DNA of 8,811 nt, taken from Sulfurimonadaceae bacterium (GTDB lineage: Bacteria; Campylobacterota; Campylobacteria; Campylobacterales; Sulfurimonadaceae). This document shows, piece by piece, positions 1 through 4,474 of this stretch. The notes below the pieces were generated by a model. The model was not told the DNA's origin and searched no databases. It saw only the letters and a list, made by a program, of their open reading frames with translations. The translations under genes and the position numbers were made by a program. Within the stretch, counting starts at the first letter, position 1. Each line of letters starts with the position of its first letter. The stretch covers positions 1 to 8,811 of the forward strand of contig JAUWRZ010000060.1 of the NCBI GenBank assembly GCA_030610325.1, written 5' to 3'.

Positions 1-57
1 GTTTTACACACTATATCTCTCTATTATTTACTCATAAAAGATGATGAAAGGGAAAAG

Positions 58-258
58 ATGAGACACCAGGGACAAGAGCACTCAATAGATGAGATACAGA
101 TGTCATCCGACTCTCAGCGAAAAGAGATGAGTATAGAGCAGCAGCTTCAAGAGCGCATAAAAGCACTCTCTCTAGGAGACCTTATTGAGATATGGGTATT
201 GGATTTCCGTGATTACACTCTATCTCTTTCAAAGGCTAAGAGATGGCTCCATCACTGA
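58..258 (+). CDS. Small hypothetical protein, or the 3' end of a longer gene
   Basis: I do not recognise this protein. From the ATG at 58 it has 66 residues: a polar, Gln/Glu/Ser-rich first half and a more hydrophobic stretch (ALSLGDLIEIWVLDF) before a basic end. An SD-like AAAGGGA at 47-53 sits about five bases before the ATG, which supports this start. However, the same frame is open back to base 1 without a stop. The upstream codons would read as a hydrophobic run (HTISLYYLLI) followed by charged residues (KDDEREK), which resembles the end of a membrane helix. The frame may therefore be the cytoplasmic C-terminus of a membrane protein that starts outside the window. It ends about 60 bases before the likely promoter of the next gene, so the two are probably separate transcription units. 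Confidence 0.4.
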   Translation: MRHQGQEHSIDEIQMSSDSQRKEMSIEQQLQERIKALSLGDLIEIWVLDFRDYTLSLSKAKRWLHH

Positions 259-317
259 TTATTTAGAGCCAAGAGCAAGAAACTATCGAGACAATATACT
301 AAAGTGACTCAATACTG

Positions 318-323
318 TATAAT
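318..323 (+). promoter_or_regulatory. Candidate -10 box for the REC-GGDEF-EAL gene
   Basis: A perfect TATAAT lies 55 bases before the preferred start at 378. No convincing -35 is visible, which is usual for sigma-70 promoters in Campylobacterota. Transcription would begin near 330, so the alternative in-frame ATG at 327 would fall at or before the transcript's 5' end. This favours 378 as the start codon. Confidence 0.4.
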
Positions 324-377
324 GATATGAAAGATGTAAAATACCTATTTAACAGCGTTTGCAATAAAAGGAACATC

Positions 378-2090
378 ATGGTCTCAGTCAAAGAGCTCCA
401 AGCTTCTGCAGAGAATATCTCAGTACTGTACGTAGAAGACGATCCTGCCATCCGTGAGGTGATCGAGACTTTCCTTAAGAAGATCTTCTCATCGGTCGAT
501 ACAGCCGAGGATGGCATCAAAGGGCTTGAGTGTTATCGTCAAGAGATGCAGGACCTGGTACTCACTGATATACAGATGCCACATATGGACGGGATCACGA
601 TGGCTAGAGAGATCAGGACGATTCGCTCAGATCAGGAGATCATCATCGTCTCAGCTTATAGCGAAAGTAGCTATTTTCTTGATGCTATTCGACTGGGAGT
701 AAGCGGTTTCATCCTCAAACCAGTCGATTTTGAGCAGATGTATAATGCACTCTACAAAGTGACCGACAGGATAAGCAGGTTTCGAGAGAACTACAAATAT
801 AAACATGAGCTTGAGGCCTTAGTCGATGCTCAGACTGAGGAGATCGAACGACAAGCCAAAAGGTTACTGAAGAAAGCACAGACTGATCAGCTGACCGGAG
901 TGAACAACCACTTCGTACTGCTTGAAAGGCTTAAAAGCAGTGAGGATAAATCACTAATATTACTTAATATTGATAACTTTAGTGCCCTAAATGACTCCTA
1001 TGGATTTGCCCAGGGTGATGCTGTATTACAGGAGACATCTAGACTGCTCGACCACCTCAAACCAAACTCTTCAGAGCTATTTAGACTAAATGCAGATGAG
1101 TTCGTCATCCTTGATAATAGTACAGATCTCGATACAGTAAAAAATACTGTCAGGACCATCTTGTCATTCTTCACGGAGATCCCCATAGACCCCTTTGATG
1201 TAGAGTTAAACCTGACTTTTACGGCAGGTATCGATATTGGCCATACTCAAGATCTGCTTAGAAATGCCAAGATGGCTGTACAGGAAGTAAGGCAGGGCGG
1301 ACGAAACCAGTTTATGTTCTTTGATGATAGTTCTCCTTTTCTAAAGCTTCAAGAGGAGAACCTGCTCTGGATACACAAGCTACAAGATGCCATTGAAAAA
1401 GATATGCTTAAGCCCTTTTTTCAACCCATCATCAATAACCATAGTGGGAAGATAGAGAAGTATGAGTGTCTGGCAAGGATAGATGATGGCCAAGAGATCT
1501 TCTCCCCATGGAAATTCGTCACTGCAGCAGAACGAACAGGATTTCTAAGTAATATCACAAAAAATATGATCAACAAGTCATGTCAGATGTTTGCTGATAC
1601 GACATTTGAGTTCTCGATTAATATCACCAATCATGATCTGCTGCAAGACTATCTATTGAACTATTTTCTGCAAAAGATAGAACAATATGCGATCGAGCCT
1701 GAGCGTATTATACTCGAGGTACTCGAAGACATCACGTTTGCTTCAGAACGCAATACGATCGAGCAACTCAAGGCATTCAAAGAGCATGGATTTCAAATCG
1801 CCATCGATGATTTCGGCAGTGAGAACTCAAACTTCTCACGTTTTTTAGATTTTGATCCAGACTATATCAAGATAGATGGCTCCTTCATTCGCGATATATC
1901 GACTAACACCAAAAGTCAGGCGATCACAGAAGCTATCGTTACCTTTGCAAAAAAAAGTGGGATCAAAGTCATCGCTGAGTTCGTACATGACAAAACAACG
2001 TACGAACTAATCAAGTCTATGGAGATCGACTACTCACAAGGCTATTATATCGGTGAACCACGACCACAGATCTTACCCCAACAATATTGA
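378..2090 (+). CDS. Response regulator with REC, degenerate GGDEF and EAL domains (probable c-di-GMP phosphodiesterase)
   Basis: Cytoplasmic signalling protein of 570 residues. The start at 378 is chosen over the in-frame ATG at 327 because AAAAGGA (367-372) sits five bases before it and the longer form would begin inside the promoter. REC domain, about residues 13-130: acidic E20-D21-D22, phosphoacceptor D64 (LTDIQMP), S92 and K114 (KPVD). A charged helical linker, about 135-165, joins it to a GGDEF domain, about 168-318, whose signature is NADEF (238-242) instead of GGDEF, so cyclase activity is doubtful. EAL domain, about 330-570: the signature reads ECLAR (from E363), but the metal and catalytic positions appear kept: N415, E450, D477-D478 in IDDFG, K498, E534 and Q554. 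I infer phosphorylation-controlled c-di-GMP hydrolysis. No histidine kinase lies nearby. The domain architecture is secure; the activity is inferred. Confidence 0.93.
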   Translation: MVSVKELQASAENISVLYVEDDPAIREVIETFLKKIFSSVDTAEDGIKGLECYRQEMQDLVLTDIQMPHMDGITMAREIRTIRSDQEIIIVSAYSESSYFLDAIRLGVSGFILKPVDFEQMYNALYKVTDRISRFRENYKYKHELEALVDAQTEEIERQAKRLLKKAQTDQLTGVNNHFVLLERLKSSEDKSLILLNIDNFSALNDSYGFAQGDAVLQETSRLLDHLKPNSSELFRLNADEFVILDNSTDLDTVKNTVRTILSFFTEIPIDPFDVELNLTFTAGIDIGHTQDLLRNAKMAVQEVRQGGRNQFMFFDDSSPFLKLQEENLLWIHKLQDAIEKDMLKPFFQPIINNHSGKIEKYECLARIDDGQEIFSPWKFVTAAERTGFLSNITKNMINKSCQMFADTTFEFSINITNHDLLQDYLLNYFLQKIEQYAIEPERIILEVLEDITFASERNTIEQLKAFKEHGFQIAIDDFGSENSNFSRFLDFDPDYIKIDGSFIRDISTNTKSQAITEAIVTFAKKSGIKVIAEFVHDKTTYELIKSMEIDYSQGYYIGEPRPQILPQQY

Positions 2091-2205
2091 CTTCAACATC
2101 TCGATCGGTAAAGACCATTATCTCCCAAAAGGGCATATGATATCATTGTATAGTATTTGTCGTATGTATTTAAATATTGTAAAATAGGGAAGTATTGAGT
2201 AAAAG

Positions 2206-2280
2206 TGGTGACCCCAAGGGGATTCGAACCCCTATGGCAAGGATGAAAACCTTGAATCCTAACCATTAGATGATGGGGCC
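2206..2280 (-). tRNA. tRNA-Glu (anticodon UUC)
   Basis: On the minus strand the gene starts GGCCCCATC at 2280 and ends with discriminator A and an encoded CCA at 2206-2208. The acceptor stem pairs GGCCCCA with TGGGGTC, with one G-U. The anticodon arm is CAAGG / TTTTCAT / CCTTG (2254-2238), giving anticodon TTC at 2247-2245 after the conserved T. The T arm (AGGGG TTCGAAT CCCCT) and a D arm with GGTTAGG are intact. Length with CCA is 75 bases, normal for tRNA-Glu. It converges with the REC-GGDEF-EAL gene, and lies downstream of the REC-RHH regulator on the same strand but behind its own likely promoter. Confidence 0.97.
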
Positions 2281-2310
2281 ATTTATAAGAAATGGCTTTC
2301 TTGAGCCGAA

Positions 2311-2316
2311 ATTATA
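2311..2316 (-). promoter_or_regulatory. Candidate -10 box for tRNA-Glu
   Basis: The minus strand reads ATTTCTTATAATTTC here, a perfect TATAAT about 30 bases before the tRNA 5' end. A second ATTTCTTATAA copy lies at 2283-2293, immediately next to the tRNA, and a third at 5797-5807 before gltA. The shared context suggests a local promoter style with an AT-rich extension in place of a -35. Confidence 0.45.
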
Positions 2317-2347
2317 AGAAATTTCTGCTTAAGAAAAGTTTAAATCA

Positions 2348-2366
2348 CTTCAAGGCAAGCTTGAAG
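2348..2366 (-). terminator. Hairpin after the REC-RHH gene, possible weak terminator
   Basis: A perfect 7-bp inverted repeat (CTTCAAG / CTTGAAG) with a 5-base loop begins 16 bases after the stop of the REC-RHH gene. On the minus strand it is followed by TGATTTAAACTTTTC, which is T-rich but not a clean T run. The stem is AT-rich, so termination may be partial. It would separate the regulator from the tRNA unit. Confidence 0.35.
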
Positions 2367-2381
2367 AGAGCAAGAGCAGCG

Positions 2382-2930
2382 TTAGCTGGTGTAAAAGTCA
2401 CGCAATGCACGAATGATCACGGCATTCTTAGAGATACTCTCTGATTTAGCGTTTTCATCGACCATCTCATAAAGATCAAGAGGGAGTGAGATAGAGAACG
2501 TCTTAGTCTCCACTTTTTTCTTTTTAGAGATCATAGATGTGACGTTTGTCAACAGTTCGATGATCTTTTTAGTATCAATAGGCTTTTGAATAAAGCTATT
2601 GACACCGATCTCGATCGATTCAGAGATCTTCTGAATATCATTACTTGCAGATATCACGATGATGATCTGATTAGGGTTTAGTTCACGAATCTTACGTGAC
2701 AACTCAATACCATCCATCTCTGGCATGATAATATCAATAAAGATAATATCCGGGTGCTGCTCATCATAAAGCTTTAATGCTTCTTTGCCATTAAAAGCTG
2801 ATGATACCTCATAAAAAAAGTTCTTAAACGTTGAACTCAAAAGTTCATTCGCTACAGTTTCATCCTCTACGACCATTGCAGATAGTTTCTTTGTCTGTTC
2901 CGTAAGGTTTACTAGATCGACCTGTGCCAT
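2382..2930 (-). CDS. Response regulator: REC domain with C-terminal ribbon-helix-helix-like domain
   Basis: Protein of 182 residues, read from the ATG at 2930 with SD GAAGGG six bases upstream. The REC domain (about 16-132) has every key residue: E22-D23, phosphoacceptor D66 (FIDIIMPEMDG), S94 and K116 (QKPID). After a short basic linker (KKKK, 136-139), residues 143-181 read as a ribbon-helix-helix (CopG/Arc/MetJ-like) unit: a strand TKTFSISLP, a helix LDLYEMVDENAKSES, a turn with SKN, and a second helix AVIIRALRDFY. In that fold the strand pairs in a dimer and contacts the DNA major groove. RHH output domains are unusual on response regulators, most of which use winged-helix, FIS or LuxR-type domains. 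I infer a phosphorylation-controlled transcription factor. No kinase is adjacent. The spacer upstream is full of inverted repeats that could be its operators. REC is certain; the RHH call is by pattern only. Confidence 0.9.
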   Translation of the reverse strand: MAQVDLVNLTEQTKKLSAMVVEDETVANELLSSTFKNFFYEVSSAFNGKEALKLYDEQHPDIIFIDIIMPEMDGIELSRKIRELNPNQIIIVISASNDIQKISESIEIGVNSFIQKPIDTKKIIELLTNVTSMISKKKKVETKTFSISLPLDLYEMVDENAKSESISKNAVIIRALRDFYTS

Positions 2931-2956
2931 ATTTACCCTTCTAATAAAAAATTTCT

Positions 2957-2970
2957 ACCGTCAAGACGGT
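2957..2970 (-). promoter_or_regulatory. Palindrome in the leader of the REC-RHH gene
   Basis: ACCGTC and GACGGT form a perfect 6-bp dyad with a two-base centre, 27 bases before the start codon. It is GC-richer than its surroundings. On the minus strand it is followed after a few bases by a T run (AGAAATTTTTTATT), so it could act as an attenuator hairpin in RNA. As DNA it could equally be an operator for the gene's own product. The sequence does not decide between these. Confidence 0.35.
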
Positions 2971-2993
2971 TGTAAGATCAGTCATTAACCCGT

Positions 2994-3017
2994 TTCAATG
3001 AGGAAAAAATCATTGAA
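2994..3017. repeat. Inverted repeat, 8-bp arms
   Basis: TTCAATGA (2994-3001) and TCATTGAA (3010-3017) are perfect complements around an 8-base A-rich loop, with one flanking T-G pair. It would lie in the transcribed leader of the REC-RHH gene if transcription starts near 3048. Confidence 0.5.
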
Positions 3018-3054
3018 GCAACACAATAAAGCAAGACTGTTACTTTATGTTTTT

Positions 3055-3060
3055 ATTATA
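3055..3060 (-). promoter_or_regulatory. Candidate -10 box for the REC-RHH gene
   Basis: The minus strand carries TATAAT here, about 125 bases before the start codon. An overlapping TATAAT also exists on the plus strand at 3057-3062. The predicted leader of roughly 118 bases would contain both small hairpins at 2994-3017 and 2957-2970. There is no clear -35, and AT-rich DNA gives such boxes by chance. Confidence 0.3.
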
Positions 3061-3090
3061 ATTAGTTAAACTTTATATGTTGCTTAAATA

Positions 3091-3150
3091 TTACTGTTAA
3101 AACCCGTTATTTTATAATACTTGTTATAAAATAACTGATTTTAACAGTAA
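3091..3150. repeat. 60-base near-perfect dyad (long hairpin/cruciform)
   Basis: Outer arms TTACTGTTAAAA (3091-3102) and TTTTAACAGTAA (3139-3150) are perfect 12-bp complements. Inner arms GTTATTTTATAA (3106-3117) and TTATAAAATAAC (3124-3135) are another perfect 12 bp. Between them CCC faces TGA, where the middle C-G can pair, giving 25 of 27 possible pairs around a 6-base loop. Each strand carries a -10-like box inside the inner arms (TATAAT at 3113-3118 on plus, TATTAT on minus). No T run follows on either side, so a simple terminator is unlikely. It may be an operator, a site for DNA extrusion, or a small mobile-element remnant. Confidence 0.75.
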
Positions 3151-3191
3151 CGGACTCACTTACTAACTATTTTCTTCGTCTTTACTCAAAA

Positions 3192-3230
3192 GTATGTTAA
3201 ACATTATATTTAACTTTAAATAAAACATAC
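3192..3230. repeat. Inverted repeat with nested dyad
   Basis: GTATGTT (3192-3198) and AACATAC (3224-3230) are perfect 7-bp complements. An overlapping alternative pair, GTTAAA (3196-3201) with TTTAAC (3209-3214), lies inside. This is AT-rich and moderate in length, so chance is possible. Confidence 0.35.
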
Positions 3231-3259
3231 CCTTAAAATCTCTCTTTATTGTGAAAAAT

Positions 3260-3307
3260 TCTCTTTAAAATCATGAAGATCTTCTTTGATCGTTCGTATT
3301 AAAGAGA
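3260..3307. repeat. Nested inverted repeat
   Basis: TCTCTTTAA (3260-3268) and TTAAAGAGA (3299-3307) form a perfect 9-bp outer stem. Inside lies the 10-base palindrome GAAGATCTTC (3275-3284), itself flanked by ATCA (3270-3273) and TGAT (3287-3290). The nesting of three symmetrical elements is more than expected from a single chance palindrome. Confidence 0.45.
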
Positions 3308-3330
3308 TAATATTTTTATTTCAATAATCT

Positions 3331-3344
3331 ACATTATATAATGT
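3331..3344. repeat. Perfect 14-base palindrome
   Basis: ACATTATATAATGT is perfectly self-complementary and has no spacer, so it is better suited to a dimeric DNA-binding protein than to an RNA hairpin. It is flanked by AATCTA (3326-3331) and TAGATT (3350-3355), which are also complementary. It resembles Fur/PerR-type AT-rich operators only loosely, and no regulator can be named from sequence alone. Confidence 0.45.
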
Positions 3345-3420
3345 TTCGATAGATTAAAACAAGGGATATTAAGTAAATGTATACGATATGTTGTTTAGAT
3401 CATGTGATATCTTTATAGCC

Positions 3421-3439
3421 GACATCTATGCCGGATGTC
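3421..3439 (+). repeat. Hairpin before the structured RNA candidate
   Basis: GACATC (3421-3426) pairs with GATGTC (3434-3439) over a 7-base loop. The stem extends outward with GC/GC after one C-A mismatch (3418-3419 with 3441-3442). It could be the first stem of the RNA that follows, or a separate site. Confidence 0.35.
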
Positions 3440-3504
3440 AGCACAAAAATATTGATATAAGGATATTTCAAACACTTGATAAGTTTAGAGCACCCACAAT
3501 GCTG

Positions 3505-3655
3505 TTGACTTAAGCGAACAGACATTACATGGCAAAGGTTTGAGACGAGCGATCCAAGAGCACGTGTGTCCTATGCCATTTCAAAGCATAGGATGAAAGC
3601 GTAAGAGGGGTACTTGTTTATTTGGCGTCCTTAAGTCAATGGTTTTGTAGGACAC
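3505..3655 (+). ncRNA. Candidate structured RNA or 5' leader aptamer, unidentified
   Basis: TTGACTTAAG (3505-3514) is the exact complement of CTTAAGTCAA (3630-3639), closing a domain of about 115 bases, and G-U/C-G pairs can lengthen the helix outward. Inside is a hairpin with a perfect 8-bp stem, TCCTATGC (3569-3576) with GCATAGGA (3586-3593). Its 5' arm also belongs to GTGTCCTA (3566-3573), which exactly complements TAGGACAC (3648-3655) beyond the closing helix. Part of the hairpin can instead pair with ATGGCA (3529-3534). Base composition is less AT-rich than in the spacer to its left, and an intrinsic terminator follows at 3690-3713. I checked for marks of RNase P, tmRNA, SRP RNA, 6S and the common riboswitches and recognised none. 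It may be an independent small RNA or the leader of tpx. The strand is inferred from the terminator and the tpx direction. Confidence 0.45.
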
Positions 3656-3689
3656 CTATAGTAACGATATAAGATAAGAGCTCCTGATG

Positions 3690-3713
3690 AGTTCTTAGAT
3701 AAGAACTTTTTTT
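3690..3713 (+). terminator. Intrinsic terminator before tpx
   Basis: AGTTCTT (3690-3696) and AAGAACT (3701-3707) form a perfect 7-bp stem with a 4-base loop. The last stem T and the six after it form a seven-T run (3707-3713). Shape and T tract are those of a rho-independent terminator on the plus strand, although the stem is AT-rich. It sits only 36 bases before tpx, so it ends a separate upstream RNA or attenuates tpx. Confidence 0.7.
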
Positions 3714-3725
3714 GCCCCTTCTAGG

Positions 3726-3731
3726 TATATT
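3726..3731 (+). promoter_or_regulatory. Candidate -10 box for tpx
   Basis: TATATT lies 18 bases before the ATG at 3750. It would start transcription near 3738 and give a very short leader beginning at the SD. This would make tpx independent of the terminator just upstream. An alternative is TATAGT at 3658-3663, which would place the terminator and the SD-pairing element inside the leader. Confidence 0.35.
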
Positions 3732-3749
3732 TAAAAAAAGGAGCTCTAT

Positions 3750-4259
3750 ATGGGAACAACTAAATTCAATGGTACTGTCGTCAACCTTTCAGGCACTGAA
3801 GTCAATGTAGGTGATCAGGCACCAGTAGTCACTGCGATAGGTACCGATCTGAACGATATTGAAGTAGGGGGGACAAGAGACAGTGTTCAACTTATCATCA
3901 CTGTACCTTCGCTTGACACAGACACCTGTGCTACCGAGACACGCCGCTTTAATGATGCGGTCAACGACCTTGATATCTGTGAGACGACTGTCATATCAAT
4001 GGACCTACCATTTGCATCAGAGCGTTTCTGTTCAACTGAGGGTATTGCCAACCTTACCGTTGCATCTGACTATCTTGATAAAGAGGTGAGTAAAGCATAT
4101 GGAGTATTGATGGCAGATAACAAACTCAAGGGGCTAAGTGCACGATCGGTCTTTGTCATCGATAGAAGTGGAGAGGTAGTCTATAAGGAGATCGTCCCGG
4201 AAGTGACAGATGAACCTGACTATGAAGCTGCCCTTGAAGCCATCAAAGGCGCAAGGTGA
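3750..4259 (+). CDS. tpx: Thiol peroxidase Tpx (atypical 2-Cys peroxiredoxin)
   Basis: A 169-residue enzyme that reduces hydrogen and organic peroxides using thioredoxin, in the periplasm or cytoplasm depending on species; no signal peptide is visible here. The peroxidatic cysteine is C60 in PSLDTDTC, with T57 of the family's T-x-x-C motif, and the resolving cysteine is C94 in RFCSTEGI. R132 in LSARSVFVID fits the active-site arginine. The motifs SMDLPFASERFC, AYGV, LKGLSAR and the EPDYEAAL end match the E. coli Tpx pattern closely, and the length is as expected. An additional cysteine, C77, is not part of the known mechanism. The start is fixed by AAGGAG (3738-3743). The gene is preceded by a terminator and possible leader structure, and its stop abuts the stop of the opposite-strand gene. 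It fits the oxidative defence of a microaerophile. Confidence 0.97.
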   Translation: MGTTKFNGTVVNLSGTEVNVGDQAPVVTAIGTDLNDIEVGGTRDSVQLIITVPSLDTDTCATETRRFNDAVNDLDICETTVISMDLPFASERFCSTEGIANLTVASDYLDKEVSKAYGVLMADNKLKGLSARSVFVIDRSGEVVYKEIVPEVTDEPDYEAALEAIKGAR

Positions 4260-4472
4260 TCACTGACTATCGTTTTTAAACTGTTCCAGCCATTCGAGAT
4301 TAGACTCGTTAACTGTCTCTTTCTGGCGGAGCAAGGATCCGATAATACTCTTTAATGTATCCTCATCCATAAACACTAACATCGACGGATCGATATGTGT
4401 GACCGACCCACCTTCATAACTATTAAGAAGGTTCTCTATATCCGTGATAAGTAACTGTTTGTTCTCATTCAT
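4260..4472 (-). CDS. Small acidic protein of unknown function, coupled to gltA
   Basis: I do not recognise a named family. The protein has 70 residues, is acidic, and has no signal peptide, membrane segment or cysteine. It reads as helical with a central VTHIDPSMLVFMDEDTL stretch and a C-terminal ESNLEWLEQFK. Its ATG at 4472 follows the gltA stop by two bases, and a GTG at 4475 overlaps that stop by one base (TAGTG) and is an alternative start. An AGAGG SD lies inside the end of gltA, six bases before the GTG and nine before the ATG. It is therefore almost certainly translated from the gltA message and may be coupled to it. Its stop shares the palindrome TGATCA with the tpx stop on the other strand. 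A role connected with citrate synthase is suggested only by position. Confidence 0.75.
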   Translation of the reverse strand: MNENKQLLITDIENLLNSYEGGSVTHIDPSMLVFMDEDTLKSIIGSLLRQKETVNESNLEWLEQFKNDSQ

Positions 4473-4474
4473 CA

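Larger units (their letters stand above)
2931..3504. other. AT-rich, dyad-rich non-coding spacer
   Basis: No convincing protein gene is present on either strand. The stretch holds a series of separate inverted repeats (2957-2970, 2994-3017, 3091-3150, 3192-3230, 3260-3307, 3331-3344, 3421-3439), several TATAAT-like boxes on both strands, and very AT-rich linkers. It separates the REC-RHH regulator (leftward) from the RNA/leader and tpx (rightward). I see no DnaA-box cluster, transposase remnant or CRISPR-like regular repeats. Confidence 0.6.
3677..3747 (+). promoter_or_regulatory. Possible SD-sequestering pairing in front of tpx
   Basis: AGAGCTCCT (3677-3685) is the exact 9-base complement of AGGAGCTCT (3739-3747), which contains the tpx Shine-Dalgarno site just before the ATG at 3750. 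The pairing would enclose the terminator hairpin at 3690-3713 and hide the ribosome-binding site. It matters only if transcripts start upstream of 3677 and pass the terminator. The GAGCTC core is self-complementary, so part of the match follows from one palindrome occurring twice. Confidence 0.4.

Noticed and set aside
2131..2180. Sequence after the REC-GGDEF-EAL gene, searched for a terminator.
   Set aside because: Only a short TGATATCA palindrome is present, with no GC stem or T run, so no terminator is called.
3378..3419. Short ORF (ATG at 3378, 13 codons) with AAGGGA upstream, considered as a leader peptide.
   Set aside because: The SD is too far from the ATG, the peptide has no run of regulatory codons, and no gene follows closely.
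2931..3504. AT-rich, dyad-rich spacer considered as a replication origin.
   Set aside because: I found no cluster of DnaA boxes and no dnaA, dnaN or other origin-linked genes beside it.
3683..3713. CTGATGAG at 3684-3691, resembling the hammerhead ribozyme core, followed by a hairpin.
   Set aside because: The hammerhead needs GAAA directly after stem II and a third helix. Here the hairpin is followed by a T run, so it is a terminator.
3440..3713. The structured region considered as RNase P RNA, tmRNA, SRP RNA or 6S RNA.
   Set aside because: The GAGGAAAGTCC core of RNase P, the TTCGA-containing tRNA-like end of tmRNA and the SRP GGAAG core are all absent, and I could not match 6S conserved blocks. 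6S is the least firmly excluded because it is poorly conserved in sequence.
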